Part shown: positions 55,336 through 64,000 of the stretch, one piece after another
Position numbering within the stretch: position 1 is the first letter of the stretch
Layout of the letters: the number at the start of each line of letters is the position of its first letter
Origin: Symsagittifera roscoffensis
Lineage: Eukaryota > Xenacoelomorpha > Acoela > Convolutidae
Length of the DNA stretch: 64,000 nucleotides
Reading direction: 5' to 3'
Assembly (NCBI RefSeq): GCF_963678635.1
Contig: NC_087070.1
Coordinates: 40,989,831-41,053,830, forward strand
Notes under the pieces: generated by a model
The model's database searches: none
What the model was told of the DNA's origin: nothing
The model's input: only the letters and a program-made list of their open reading frames with translations
Translations under genes and position numbers: made by a program

Positions 55336-57452
55336 TTACTCATCCGGTTGGCTGCGTCTTCTCAGCATTTCCAAATCATCGAGAAACTTGTCTATCGTTT
55401 CATCTTCTCGTTGCCTCCGTTTCTCGAAGCGCATCATCGCCTGGTGCCCCTGCACCCCTGATCCGAAACGGTTTAACAAGATTTCGAAGATTTTCTCAGC
55501 AGTGTCACGTTGATATTGCTTCTTGGCCATGACACAGTTCAGGGCTGTCCCTTCCAAGTTGCTGGTGAGCGCACTGCATTCCTGTCTCTCCGACAAGTCC
55601 TCTTCCTCGAAATGCAGCTTCATTACCTCTATCCAGGTATCAATACAGCCATCAGATTCATCTTTATAGCATCTTGGTTTCTTAAAGACTCTTCTGGACT
55701 TCTCACTGCGTTCATTGGTTCTGGATAACCTTGTAAGGAATGTCTCCAAAGACCTGTTTAGGGGTTCAAATGCTGTGGCCATTGCCGTAGCATCCCTTGA
55801 GTGTCCCGCCTGAGTGTCCTCACACCTCGTCTGAGGCTCTGTATGCGGTGCATCCCTGCAATCCGAATCGCCGTGAGTGTTTCCCGCTTGGGCCACATGA
55901 CACCTCCTCGGGCTCGCATGCCCCCTGTTGCCGGAATCACTTCTCCCAGTCGCATGTGTGCCTTGCGTTGGTCGTTCGTTAGAGGTTTGTCTGATCCCCG
56001 TTGAACTTGTTCTACTGTTCGGGCACCATGTTCCATTACCCCTTGTGGCATAGCCTGATGAACTGCCCCTGCCTCTAGTGGATCCATACGTCTTCCTCTT
56101 TTGATGTTCATTGAAGTTCACCCTCGGCTCCCTGCTGGGACCTCCCGAGTTCGGTTCTCCCTCTTTTGGTCCACTCTTGCTGCTTAGTAGCCCGTCCAAC
56201 CTATCCATGATAGCCTGAGTTCGCCTCTCCATCATCGCGTCTATCTTTGTGTCAAGAGTCCCAAGAGACTGCTCTTGCTGAATTCTTAACTTCTCCATGT
56301 CGTCTCTTAAACGTAACTCTCGCTGTTCCGCCTCTCTTGTCATTCGCGACAAGTTCTTCGCCATATGCTCGTCCGTTCTTTCTTTCAAGCGTTTTTCGCT
56401 CCTGCCAACTTCTTGTCTATTGCAGTTTATTTCTTCCCGCAGACTTTCTCTTTCAATGTGAACTTCTCTTTCTAGTTCACTCATCCTTATTGACATCTGT
56501 TCATTTTGTTCTCCTAAACTGTCCACTATGTTGTTTAAGGCTTCTTCTAGTGCTGCCCCGTTATTCACGAGTGGCGTTACTAGTGGCGGTGCAACCCTGT
56601 CGGTCCTAGGTAGCTTCGTGCTGGTCGAGATCCGGGCCTTGACTCTCTGTCTCGACGTCTTTTCCTTATCTATTTCAGGATCCGCTAATGCGTTGCCTAG
56701 CCCTCTGGTTCTACTCTCTCCAGTTTGAGGCTCTGAACTTGTCATAATCGCGAAGTCTTTTGACTGGCCCGGTGTGTTTGCCTCTTTGCTTATCGTTGTC
56801 ACTACACCAAATTTGTCCATGGTTCCAGTCTCTCTTCCGACGTATGCCTCATTCTCCTGGATCGAACTATTGAGGCTGACTTGAGATCCAAAGTCCCCTT
56901 GCTCCTCTTCATCCTCTTCCTCCTGGGTTTCAACTTCGTTCCCTGCGCATCCTCCCATGGTGAATGGAAAGATGTTTCCGAAGGTGTTCTTCATTCTTTC
57001 TGAGAACGATGATGACGTTGTTTGTTTCCCAGTTCCGCCTGCCATCATAGTGTTGTCTGTCGGAGATCTTCTCGTCGCCGCTACTTCAGTTGAGATGTCG
57101 GACAGTTCCGACATCTCTTCTCGATCCAATGTCCCGGTGGAAGTGGCAAAATCATGGCCTTGTTCTACCGGAGTAGATTCACTTGCCAGCCTTCTGCCTC
57201 TCCCTTCCAGTCCATGTACTTCCTGGTTGTCGTTCATGACATGGTCTGTGTTGACCTCCACTTCTAACAGTTCTTTACGCTCTTCTGAGGTCTTCTGACT
57301 TCTCGTTTCAACCATTCTGCCTGAAACCGTCTCCCCTTTGTCGGACCGGGATCGCTTGATGCAATCCACAAAAGGATCGGTCATCGGTCTTCAGGTATGA
57401 ATTTTCTAGAGCTATTACCTCGTTTTGGTATCCTTGACTTGTCTTGACTCAT
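55336..57452 (-). pseudogene. Element B Gag N-terminal part
   Basis: The ancestral ATG is at 57452 (MSQDKSRIPKRG). A loss of about 10 bp near 57390 puts it out of phase, so the open frame now begins at 57384 (MTDPFVDCIKRSRSD). It has a low-complexity N-terminus, a coiled coil at about residues 280-400, an Arg/Gly/Ser/Thr-rich linker, then GCIDTWIEVMKLHFEEED and the capsid-like region LNRFGSGVQGHQAMMRFEKR. It ends at the nonsense codon at 55336. Confidence 0.88.
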
Positions 57453-57919
57453 TCTCTATTTGTCACTTCTTAATGCCTATACACTTAACTCGATTGCTAG
57501 TGACCTTATAATTTTATTAACAATAATAATGACACAACACAATAAATTTCACAAGATTCTATTAAATAGTGACCACGATTCCCTGTATGTTATCAGAGTA
57601 CAGTTTGCATAAAATTTATTCACACTTACCGATTATCGGTCGTAAGATTCGAAGACTAGCACAATATGATGTTATCAGTCAATTTAAAAGATAGTGTACT
57701 CACTACCCAATCAAGCACAGTTTACGTTGATTTAAAATCAAAAACAATAAGTATATATATACAATGACAGAATATGAATACCTCTATGAAAAAACGTATG
57801 TTTAATGTACTCTTAGTCGGTCGCAGTACAATAGTCGAACTTGTCTTTTAAAGAAAAAGCTTTCCCTGCTCGGTGCTGCACCAAACAGACAAAAACTTTG
57901 AAGGCAGTAATTTTCTCAA

Positions 57920-58005
57920 GTGGGCGTCTATTGCACCCACCGAGTACTGTGTTACCTATCTGCCTTCGGACTGCCCGAGCTAGACCTACTAAAACCCTCA
58001 GGGCA
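57920..58005 (-). promoter_or_regulatory. Leader stem-loops SL2 and SL1 (element B)
   Basis: SL1 pairs TGCCCTGAG (58005-57997) with CTCGGGCA (57979-57972). SL2 pairs GTGGG with CCCAC at 57940-57920. Same order and spacing as in C; A has two such units. The leader from 57453 to 57919 shows no other feature. Confidence 0.6.
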
Positions 58006-58230
58006 GTCACTTTTCACAAAAACGTATTATGTTGCAATCCACACCAATGAGTCACGCTCTTTTTAATATATACTTAGTGTCGCGAATATCCGAGTTCGGA
58101 CCTGTTTTGTTTTGGTCTGGTTCTTATTGAAAGGCAAACTACCAGTGCAGTCACTGATTCCTAGCCTGTGTGCTAATAACCTAATACCTCTCACTTTAGT
58201 ATTTCTTTCGCCTACCTAAGTCCTTTAATA

Positions 58231-58500
58231 AAATAATACCCCTCCGGATTGGCACAAATAGGACCCTTCCGGACTAACAAAATCTAGACCCTTCCGGATA
58301 GGGACCCCTCCGAGTTAGTTAACACAAGACCCCTCCGGATTTGGACCCCTCCGAATTAGCGACTATAAGACCCCTCCGGATTCGGACCCCGCCTAACTTG
58401 AAAAAATTTTGACCCCTCCGGATTGGGAGCCCTCCGGTGATTTTGTAAAAGTAGCTTTTCGGAGATTTCCTTCTTTCAACCTATACCCCTCCGGATACGT
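58231..58500 (-). repeat. CCGGAGGGG spaced-motif array in the B leader
   Basis: On the plus strand ACCCCTCCGGATT and variants recur about ten times in 270 bp. Relative to B transcription the motif reads AATCCGGAGGGGT. The array in A has the other polarity. Confidence 0.7.
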
Positions 58501-59934
58501 TCTCCTATGCAATTTTGCTTTTTCAATTAACTAGGAAGGGTATGTACTACTTTCCTAGACCCTTCCGGATTGAAGTTAAGCCTCTTATTTGACAATTCAC
58601 ACTAACGGTGAAGGGTCTTATTGCTCGCCTGACTTCGGCTCGATTAAGGTTTTTCTGTGCCTTTAGCCTTCCCTTTTCGTCTAGAACGGCCTAAAGTTAC
58701 TTTATTCAACCCCTCTTACCTTTTGGTAGGGGTATAAGGGCTTTTCTAAAAGAAATTTATAAAACGTGAAGGGGCTACCCTCCCAAATTGGTGAATTTGC
58801 TAAAAACAACCTCAAAAATTTTCACGCTTATTTTTCCGAAAAACTTTTGTCCCTATTCTTACTGTTCTAACTCAAAATTTTCAAAAAATTTTCTGAATTT
58901 ATAGTGTTTCGTTTTCTCAAAATCACGAAATTTCTGTTTTCGGTTCCAAAATAGTTCCAACCACTTTCGAACTAAACTTAACCGGTTCTATCTATTATGG
59001 TAGTGCAGTTACGATGTAACACACTGACTTAGCGCTTTTTTCCGTTTCAAAAAATATCGATATTTCAAAAATCGCGACTTGTGGGGGGATCAAAATATCG
59101 CTATTTTTACCCTAAAAACCGGTCTGTTTTCCTTGTTTTTCACTGAGAAACGATATAAGACTACTAATATAGGCTATATAATTAATAATATTAGTAATAC
59201 TATACCCCACCGGGTTTGTTTAATATCCGAATTAAGGTGCTTAACTCGGATATTCGCAGTTCGGTGAAGGGTCACTACAGTGCAGCACTGTCGAGCCCCC
59301 CACAGATTGCTATCCTAATTTTTGTATCAAAAGGGATACAAAACTTGTTAACGATACCCAACAGTCGATTGTTGTTGTCATTGAGCCCCTTCTTGTTGCT
59401 CCTTGTACTGCTTGCCGGATCAGTCTTCTCCCAAGAGTACCCTACAGTACAAGCATCACAAACGGGCTACAAAAATGATCGTAACGATCCTGACTGATAT
59501 AAATGCCTGTAACAACAATATATCTATCAACAACAAACGGGAGGGTCGGATCACATCTTGTCTGGGGGGATGATTTCTACTGGTTTTTTACTTTTTTTTT
59601 ACTGTTTTTGGTTTTTTCGGTTATTTTTTTTGTTTTTTGTTTTTCTTGGATACTATACTACTTTTTGTTTGGTTTTAGATATATCTTTAAGTGTTTTTGG
59701 TCACAAACCTCTCAGGGAACGAGGGAATGGCCGATCCCCCCACCCTTCCTGGTTCGTGAATTTTCGGTCTTAACTAAGTTAAAAAGCTATTCACGGTAAT
59801 CCGGAAGGTTTCCGCGTTCCGAACTACCCTTCCGCCCCGGCGGTTTAGGCCTATTAAGGGCGTTAATGTGAGCATCCGCTCGGCGCGGAGTGCTCGTTAA
59901 CGGTTCTGCCGGTCATGATGTTAAAAAAGAATAA
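58501..59934 (-). other. Element B distal leader
   Basis: Non-coding leader between the array and the primer-binding site. It has AT-rich stretches, the conserved hairpin at 59227-59249 (CCGAGTTAAG-CAC-CTTAATTCGG in the sense of B), and a part near 59560-59790 that aligns with the duplicated unit of A. No gene. Confidence 0.65.
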
Positions 59935-59949
59935 CACCCAGGAGCGCCA
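59935..59949 (-). promoter_or_regulatory. Primer-binding site of element B
   Basis: TGGCGCTCCTGGGTG on the minus strand, 12 bases after the LTR end; identical to A. Confidence 0.75.
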
Positions 59950-59961
59950 TAAAAACATGTA

Positions 59962-60884
59962 TGTAACATTCGCCCGGAAGATACATATCGACGGAAAATA
60001 AAACGAAGTCCTAAGACGACTGGCTAACGTCTAAACAGAGCTTTATATGCTTTTCACCGTCTCTACCAAGCCAGTACTTTTCGGTGGTCTTTTCTAACAT
60101 CGGGTCGACAAAAACGTTACTGCTTTCGGCTTCGGTCAAAACACTCAAATTAACTAGATTACATGCAGAAATAGTGAGCTCATGGCTGGGTCTCAGTATC
60201 CCCAGACCACGAGGTCACTCCTAAAAACAGGGCTACTAATTATTGAATTATTATTGTTTTTGTTCAGTAGATAAAAATCATCATCTCCATCGAAGATGGA
60301 TCAACCCTTTCCCCCAACTCCTAGCTTCTCATCCTTATCAAAATGAATCCAGTTGTTAATTAAATTCAATTCAGGACATGACAAGAAGCTAAAAGTTTAT
60401 ATAAAAGAATAAAAGTCTCAGTTCCGAAACCCTTCCGGATTCTTGAATCCACTGAATCAAGCTCGTTAATCTTGATTTCTTCTTAATCCGGAAGGCTGTC
60501 CTCCACCCTTCACTGTTGTTCGCAACGGCCTTGCAACTATTGTAGCGACACAATACTTGCAACTCGGAACCTTCTCTGCTATTCCTGCAATCTGCTGTTG
60601 TTTTTTGATCACGATTCTCGTAGTTATCGTCCGCGCAACTAATGTTGTTGTGTTTTTCTTCGACCTTTTTGCCAAAATGACCGTTTCTGATGTTTCTGAG
60701 AAATGTTACGTAATCATTTCGAAAATTTAAAAATTAGCAATTTCCGAATCCTTCAACCTTCACGTTTTGTCCCATCGTTCAAATAACGTTCCTAATCCTT
60801 AACAATCACCAATCCGGAAGGCTCGCTGCTAAAATTTCGAATTCTGCAGAGATTGCATTTTTCACATTCTGGTCGAATGTCACA
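59962..60884 (-). repeat. Element B 5' LTR (923 bp)
   Basis: On the minus strand TGTGACATTCG (60884) to CGGGCGAATGTTACA (59962). It is uninterrupted, and at 59998-60030 shows the pre-insertion form of the site into which A went in the other LTR. Confidence 0.95.
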
Positions 60885-60887
60885 TTA
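60885..60887. repeat. Target-site duplication TTA of element B (right)
   Basis: Second copy of the TTA at 16499-16501. Confidence 0.8.
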
Positions 60888-61210
60888 GTCCCAAAATATT
60901 TTTGGTTTTTTATTCAAAACGTACATGTCGAAATCGAAATTATGACTCAGAAACTTCCAGACAAATTAATTTTAAATGTTTAATTAATTTTAGAGGTTAA
61001 AAGTATTTTAATCTTAATGGTAATTTAGAGATCAACTGTGATTGGCTAATTTTTTATCATGATGGTTTAGAACCAAATTGTATGTGATTTATTGTAAATA
61101 ACATTTGTAAATTGATGTTTTATCGTCATTTAGAATAGTTTATTGTAAAACTCCTGACGATGCACATAGTTGCGAAAACGATTGAAATTTACTTTTTTGC
61201 AAAAATTTCT
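60888..61210 (+). mobile_element. PLE 3' terminal repeat, right part
   Basis: Continues the PLE 3' repeat cut at 16501. It matches 12687-13011 with few substitutions and is followed by CTACTATGATAC (61209-61220), also present left of the PLE. Confidence 0.87.
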
Positions 61211-61250
61211 ACTATGATACAATGGAATAAATGCTACTCACAGTCTCACC

Positions 61251-61427
61251 TTTCGGAAACCGCAGAACTGCCCTATCCACGATTGCAGCTTCCTTCCTTG
61301 AAGACTGGATCTCATCCAACGACTTTACAGGAATCGGAGTGAAACCCGGATCTCCTCTGGTCACTGCATCGAAGAAACCCTGCAGGTCCTCCTGGTCGAC
61401 AGCGCCCCGCCTACTGGACCTTCGCAC
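61251..61427 (-). CDS. Short open stretch, possible host exon
   Basis: Minus frame with a balanced, protein-like composition (DQEDLQGFFDAVTRGDPGF, AIVDRAVLRFPK). It meets a good splice donor, AAAG then GTGAGA, at 61250/61249. If real, it would be a host exon followed by an intron that now holds the PLE with both nested giant elements. The family is not recognised, and a chance ORF cannot be ruled out. Confidence 0.3.
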
Positions 61428-61499
61428 CTCGCCATGTGGAGGCAGACGTGGTGCTCTACCCGACTCCGCCCTACTCTACCTCTCCTTCGTCTCATACAC

Positions 61500-62203
61500 T
61501 GTAAATGGGTAGTCATTTCCAGACATAATAACGATCTGAAAATTGAAGACACTTCAAGGGAGGCGAAATGTTGAAGCCTAAAAAAGACATCTCAGCTTTC
61601 TACTTGAACTAAATCTACGATTGAACTGATTTACTTGTTTAAAACCGCATTTAACAAAAATCAATTGACTTCTATCTATAACTCATGAAATAATTTACAC
61701 TCTTGCGAATCACTAGTTTTATTCAGTCGGATTGGTGATTTTTCGTTTCCCAACTTTTGCTGCACAACATTACAGCTGCTAAAATATGTCTCTTAAAGTC
61801 TTTAACAGTTTCTAATAGTCTCTGGGCACGGGGGCTCCAATTCCATGTTCCCCCGGGGATAGCGTCTTTATCTTCCCGATTTCGAGGCATGGCAGGGTAC
61901 GGATCCGCTCCGGATGTCCCACTGAACTTTCCTTCCGTATGACCACGATAAGGGGCTTCGTATTTCTCGTGTTTTTCTTCAACTGATTTTCGTCTTGTCA
62001 ATTCCGTTGTCTGTTTGTCTTGTATTTTTTGGGACAAAATGGCCGTTTTTACATTTCTGAGAAAATTCCTAGCTCCAATCGAAATTTTGAAATACTAGAA
62101 TCTTCCGACCCTCCTTTTCATAACGATTTCCCCGTTAACATCTCTACCGACTTTGTTCGTTTGCATCGGCGGGTTTGACGTGCCAATTTGGGGGAATGGC
62201 ACA
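61500..62203 (-). repeat. LTR remnant E of the giant family
   Basis: The minus strand starts TGTGCCATTCCCCC at 62203 and aligns with the A LTR for its first 400 bases or so (GGAGGGTCGGAAG, TTTCTCAGAAATG, ACGGCCATTTTG, TACGAAGCCCCTTATCGTGG). The other end is unsure; TTTACA at 61500 is a candidate. No purine tract precedes it, so a solo LTR or 5' LTR is likely. Confidence 0.65.
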
Positions 62204-62267
62204 CTCAACTATCTGACTCTTAACTTTTATTCTCGTTACAATTTACTTTTCTCCAATATTTGAAATT

Positions 62268-63183
62268 TGTAACATTCGTCTACTGCAGTCACACATGAGG
62301 CTTAAGAAAAATAGGCCCTATAACCACTGGCTCAAGGGTCAGGGACACTATCTCTTGTGTTTTTCTACCTCAAGAACGGTCGGAGCCAGTTCGGTTCGCT
62401 TGTGACATGAGACTACGACCCGTTACAGCTTAAAGGCTACTACTAAAATATCCCCCCACTCTAGAATTAGAAACGTCCCCATACTTAGGTCTCTAGATAC
62501 CCAAAATACATGAACGCCGTTAAAAACCGGGTTGGAACAATCCGTTAAGTTACTTTTTATTAGACAGTGGAACTTTGATCCATTTCAGATGGATCAACCT
62601 AAAACTCGCCTTACCTCAACATAACAATTATAAAACACACTCTAGGAATTTAAATTAAGTACTCACATTGCAGCACGCTCAAGAACCAGGAAGTAAATAA
62701 GTCGGTAAGCAACTCAAGAATTAATAAAGTAACTAAAATGAGTTTAATGTCAGTCAGTTTTAACAACAAGAACAAGTGTTTACTCTAGACTACCAGTTCT
62801 CGTGAACCATTGGGACACTCTAGCTGTCCACCTTTCCACCGAAGGTTCACTCTGGTCCAGTCAATAATAGTATTCCAATCGTAATAATCCAACTCGTGGG
62901 AATGCTCTCGTCTCTGTTTCAGATGGGACAGCTCTACTCTAGGTTATTGTTGCTTTCGAAATTGCGAATAGCAATTTCCCACCGATTTTTCTAGCAACTT
63001 TCCCGCGATTGTTACTCAATTGTTCTGAAATTGTTCTTATCTCTTTTTCTGATTTTCAGTTCTCGCGAGAAAATCGTGCATGACAGGTTCCATTCGAAAT
63101 TTTGAAAAATTAAATTTCACTCCAAAATCAAGTGTTTTTTGCTTCTCTCAAGGTCAAACTTCCAAATATGACCGACTGGCACA
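62268..63183 (-). repeat. Element D 3' LTR (916 bp)
   Basis: The minus strand runs from TGTGCCAGTCGG (63183) to GACGAATGTTACA (62268). Ends and length match the other LTRs, and the middle shares the GGTTGATCCATC block with B. It follows the purine tract and the end of ORF3. Confidence 0.85.
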
Positions 63184-63193
63184 TACTCCCCGG
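63184..63193 (-). promoter_or_regulatory. Polypurine tract of element D
   Basis: CCGGGGAGTA on the minus strand, identical to A and B. Confidence 0.75.
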
Positions 63194-63614
63194 ACTCGAG
63201 ATCGATGTCCTCATCGCGCGCTGTCTTCTGCCAGTGAGTCCCAGAAAAACCGAGTGTTGCTCAAGATACAGTGCCAGTGGTCATTTACAGAAGTTTGCAG
63301 CAGATTTAAGCTTATCTACACCCCAAAATTCACAGCCATTTAAAATTTTCACACTATTGCTAAACAGCAACCAAAATCTGCATACACCTGCACCCTTGAA
63401 TTTTCGCTTTTCAAGCCAATCATTTTAAAATCTCTTTTGTCCTATTCAATCAGGAAATTGTCATGCAGCATTTTCGATTTATATAATAAATATAGTATAT
63501 TAGTAACAATATTTGCTTTGTTAAAATTTCTTTTTCGTGAATCCAAGTTTCACTCAGATCCACGCTCAAGCCCCCCTTCCCTCTCAAGACTCAAGATCCA
63601 TCCGATTTGCCCAT
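63194..63614 (-). other. Element D 3' untranslated region
   Basis: AT-rich and without ORFs. Weakly like the A and B 3' regions near the tract. Confidence 0.65.
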
Positions 63615-64000
63615 TCATCTCGTGCTCTTCACCTTGGAGGTACTGCATCCTGAAGTGCTAGATGCGGCAAACTGTCTCAACAGTTCCTCTTCATCATCGG
63701 AACTAATCACAATCTCCTCCCAAGCCTTCAGCTGTTCATAGGATCGCATCCATTCTCTCTGCTCCTGCAATCTCTTTGCTTGGTTGGGTAGTGCCTTCAC
63801 CCTAGCTTCTCGGTTCAAGCAAAAGGAGTTGTGCAGGCTCAAGCTCACGTTCTTCGCCAGGTCTTCCTCTAGTATCGACTCCCTCGCTTTGGTATTGTCT
63901 CTAGACATCTTACCCACTCTTTTCCATCCTGTCGTGATCGCATTACGATGGGTTAGCAGGGGTCTCTTGAAAGCTTCCGGCCCAATCTCGGCCTGGAACT
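63615..64000 (-). CDS. Element D ORF3 C-terminus, 5' part beyond window
   Basis: Open from the window edge: FQAEIGPEAFKRPLLTHRNA, then KNVSLSLHNSFCLNREARV, then a Glu/Ser acidic tail. It is homologous to the last 125 or so residues of ORF3 in A and B but distinct in sequence, so D is a further subfamily. The start lies outside; the ATG at 63917 is internal. Intact as far as seen. Confidence 0.83.
   Translation of the reverse strand, partial: FQAEIGPEAFKRPLLTHRNAITTGWKRVGKMSRDNTKARESILEEDLAKNVSLSLHNSFCLNREARVKALPNQAKRLQEQREWMRSYEQLKAWEEIVISSDDEEELLRQFAASSTSGCSTSKVKSTR

Larger units (their letters stand above)
41488..60884 (-). mobile_element. Element B: giant LTR retrotransposon with internal deletion
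   Basis: Minus-strand copy: 5' LTR at 59962-60884, 3' LTR at 41488-42326 plus 16502-16558. With element A removed its length is about 19.45 kb. Compared with A it lacks about 4.5 kb covering the end of ORF2 and the first two thirds of ORF3. Gag-Pol is close to C (a few percent different) but has at least seven lesions. It inserted in the PLE 3' repeat with TTA duplicated. Confidence 0.93.

Noticed and set aside
61723-62037. Minus ORF of 104 codons
   Set aside because: It lies in the LTR remnant E, and aligned LTR sequence in A does not keep the frame.

Overview
The window is animal DNA made almost entirely of retroelements. It holds a BEL/Pao element (a superfamily known from animals), a Penelope-like element (PLE) and several copies of one very large LTR retrotransposon family. 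An invertebrate is the best guess; I cannot name the species. No bacterial operons, rRNA or recognisable tRNA genes were seen. Two short open stretches (12220-12504 and 61251-61427, both minus strand) may be host sequence.

Layout. (1) 1-8846, minus: element C, with Gag-Pol open to the window edge and part of its 5' leader. (2) 8847-9046: a run of N. (3) 9047-11812, minus: decayed BEL/Pao gag-PR-RT fragment. (4) 11813-12675: non-repeat or host-like DNA. (5) 12676-16501 plus 60888-61210, plus: a PLE with terminal direct repeats and a GIY-YIG domain, split by a later insertion. (6) 41488-60884 plus 16502-16558, minus: element B, which inserted in the 3' repeat of the PLE (3-bp duplication TTA). 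(7) 16559-41487, plus: element A (24.9 kb), which inserted in the 3' LTR of B (3-bp duplication ACG). (8) 61211-64000: right flank, an LTR remnant (E), then the 3' LTR and last codons of a fourth copy, element D.

The giant family (A, B, C, D) is the notable system. Intact copies would be about 24-25 kb with LTRs of 0.88-0.92 kb, a shared primer-binding site, a 2.6-3.6 kb structured leader, and three ORFs in one direction. ORF1 is Ty3/gypsy-type Gag-PR-RT-RNaseH-integrase with a roughly 500-residue C-terminal extension ending in a macro-domain-like (ADP-ribose-binding fold) module. ORF2 is a coiled-coil protein with a complete SGNH/GDSL esterase motif set. ORF3 is a protein of about 2,100 codons that starts with a degenerate SGNH-like region and ends in a Cys-rich conserved block. 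No envelope gene was seen. Shared ends and internal order in A and B show that the accessory ORFs lie inside the LTRs and are not captured neighbours.

Copies A and B are both damaged by stops, frameshifts and, in B, a deletion of about 4.5 kb that fuses the end of ORF2 to the end of ORF3. C looks intact over the part seen. Roles for the macro, esterase and ORF3 proteins are inferred from motifs and position only.
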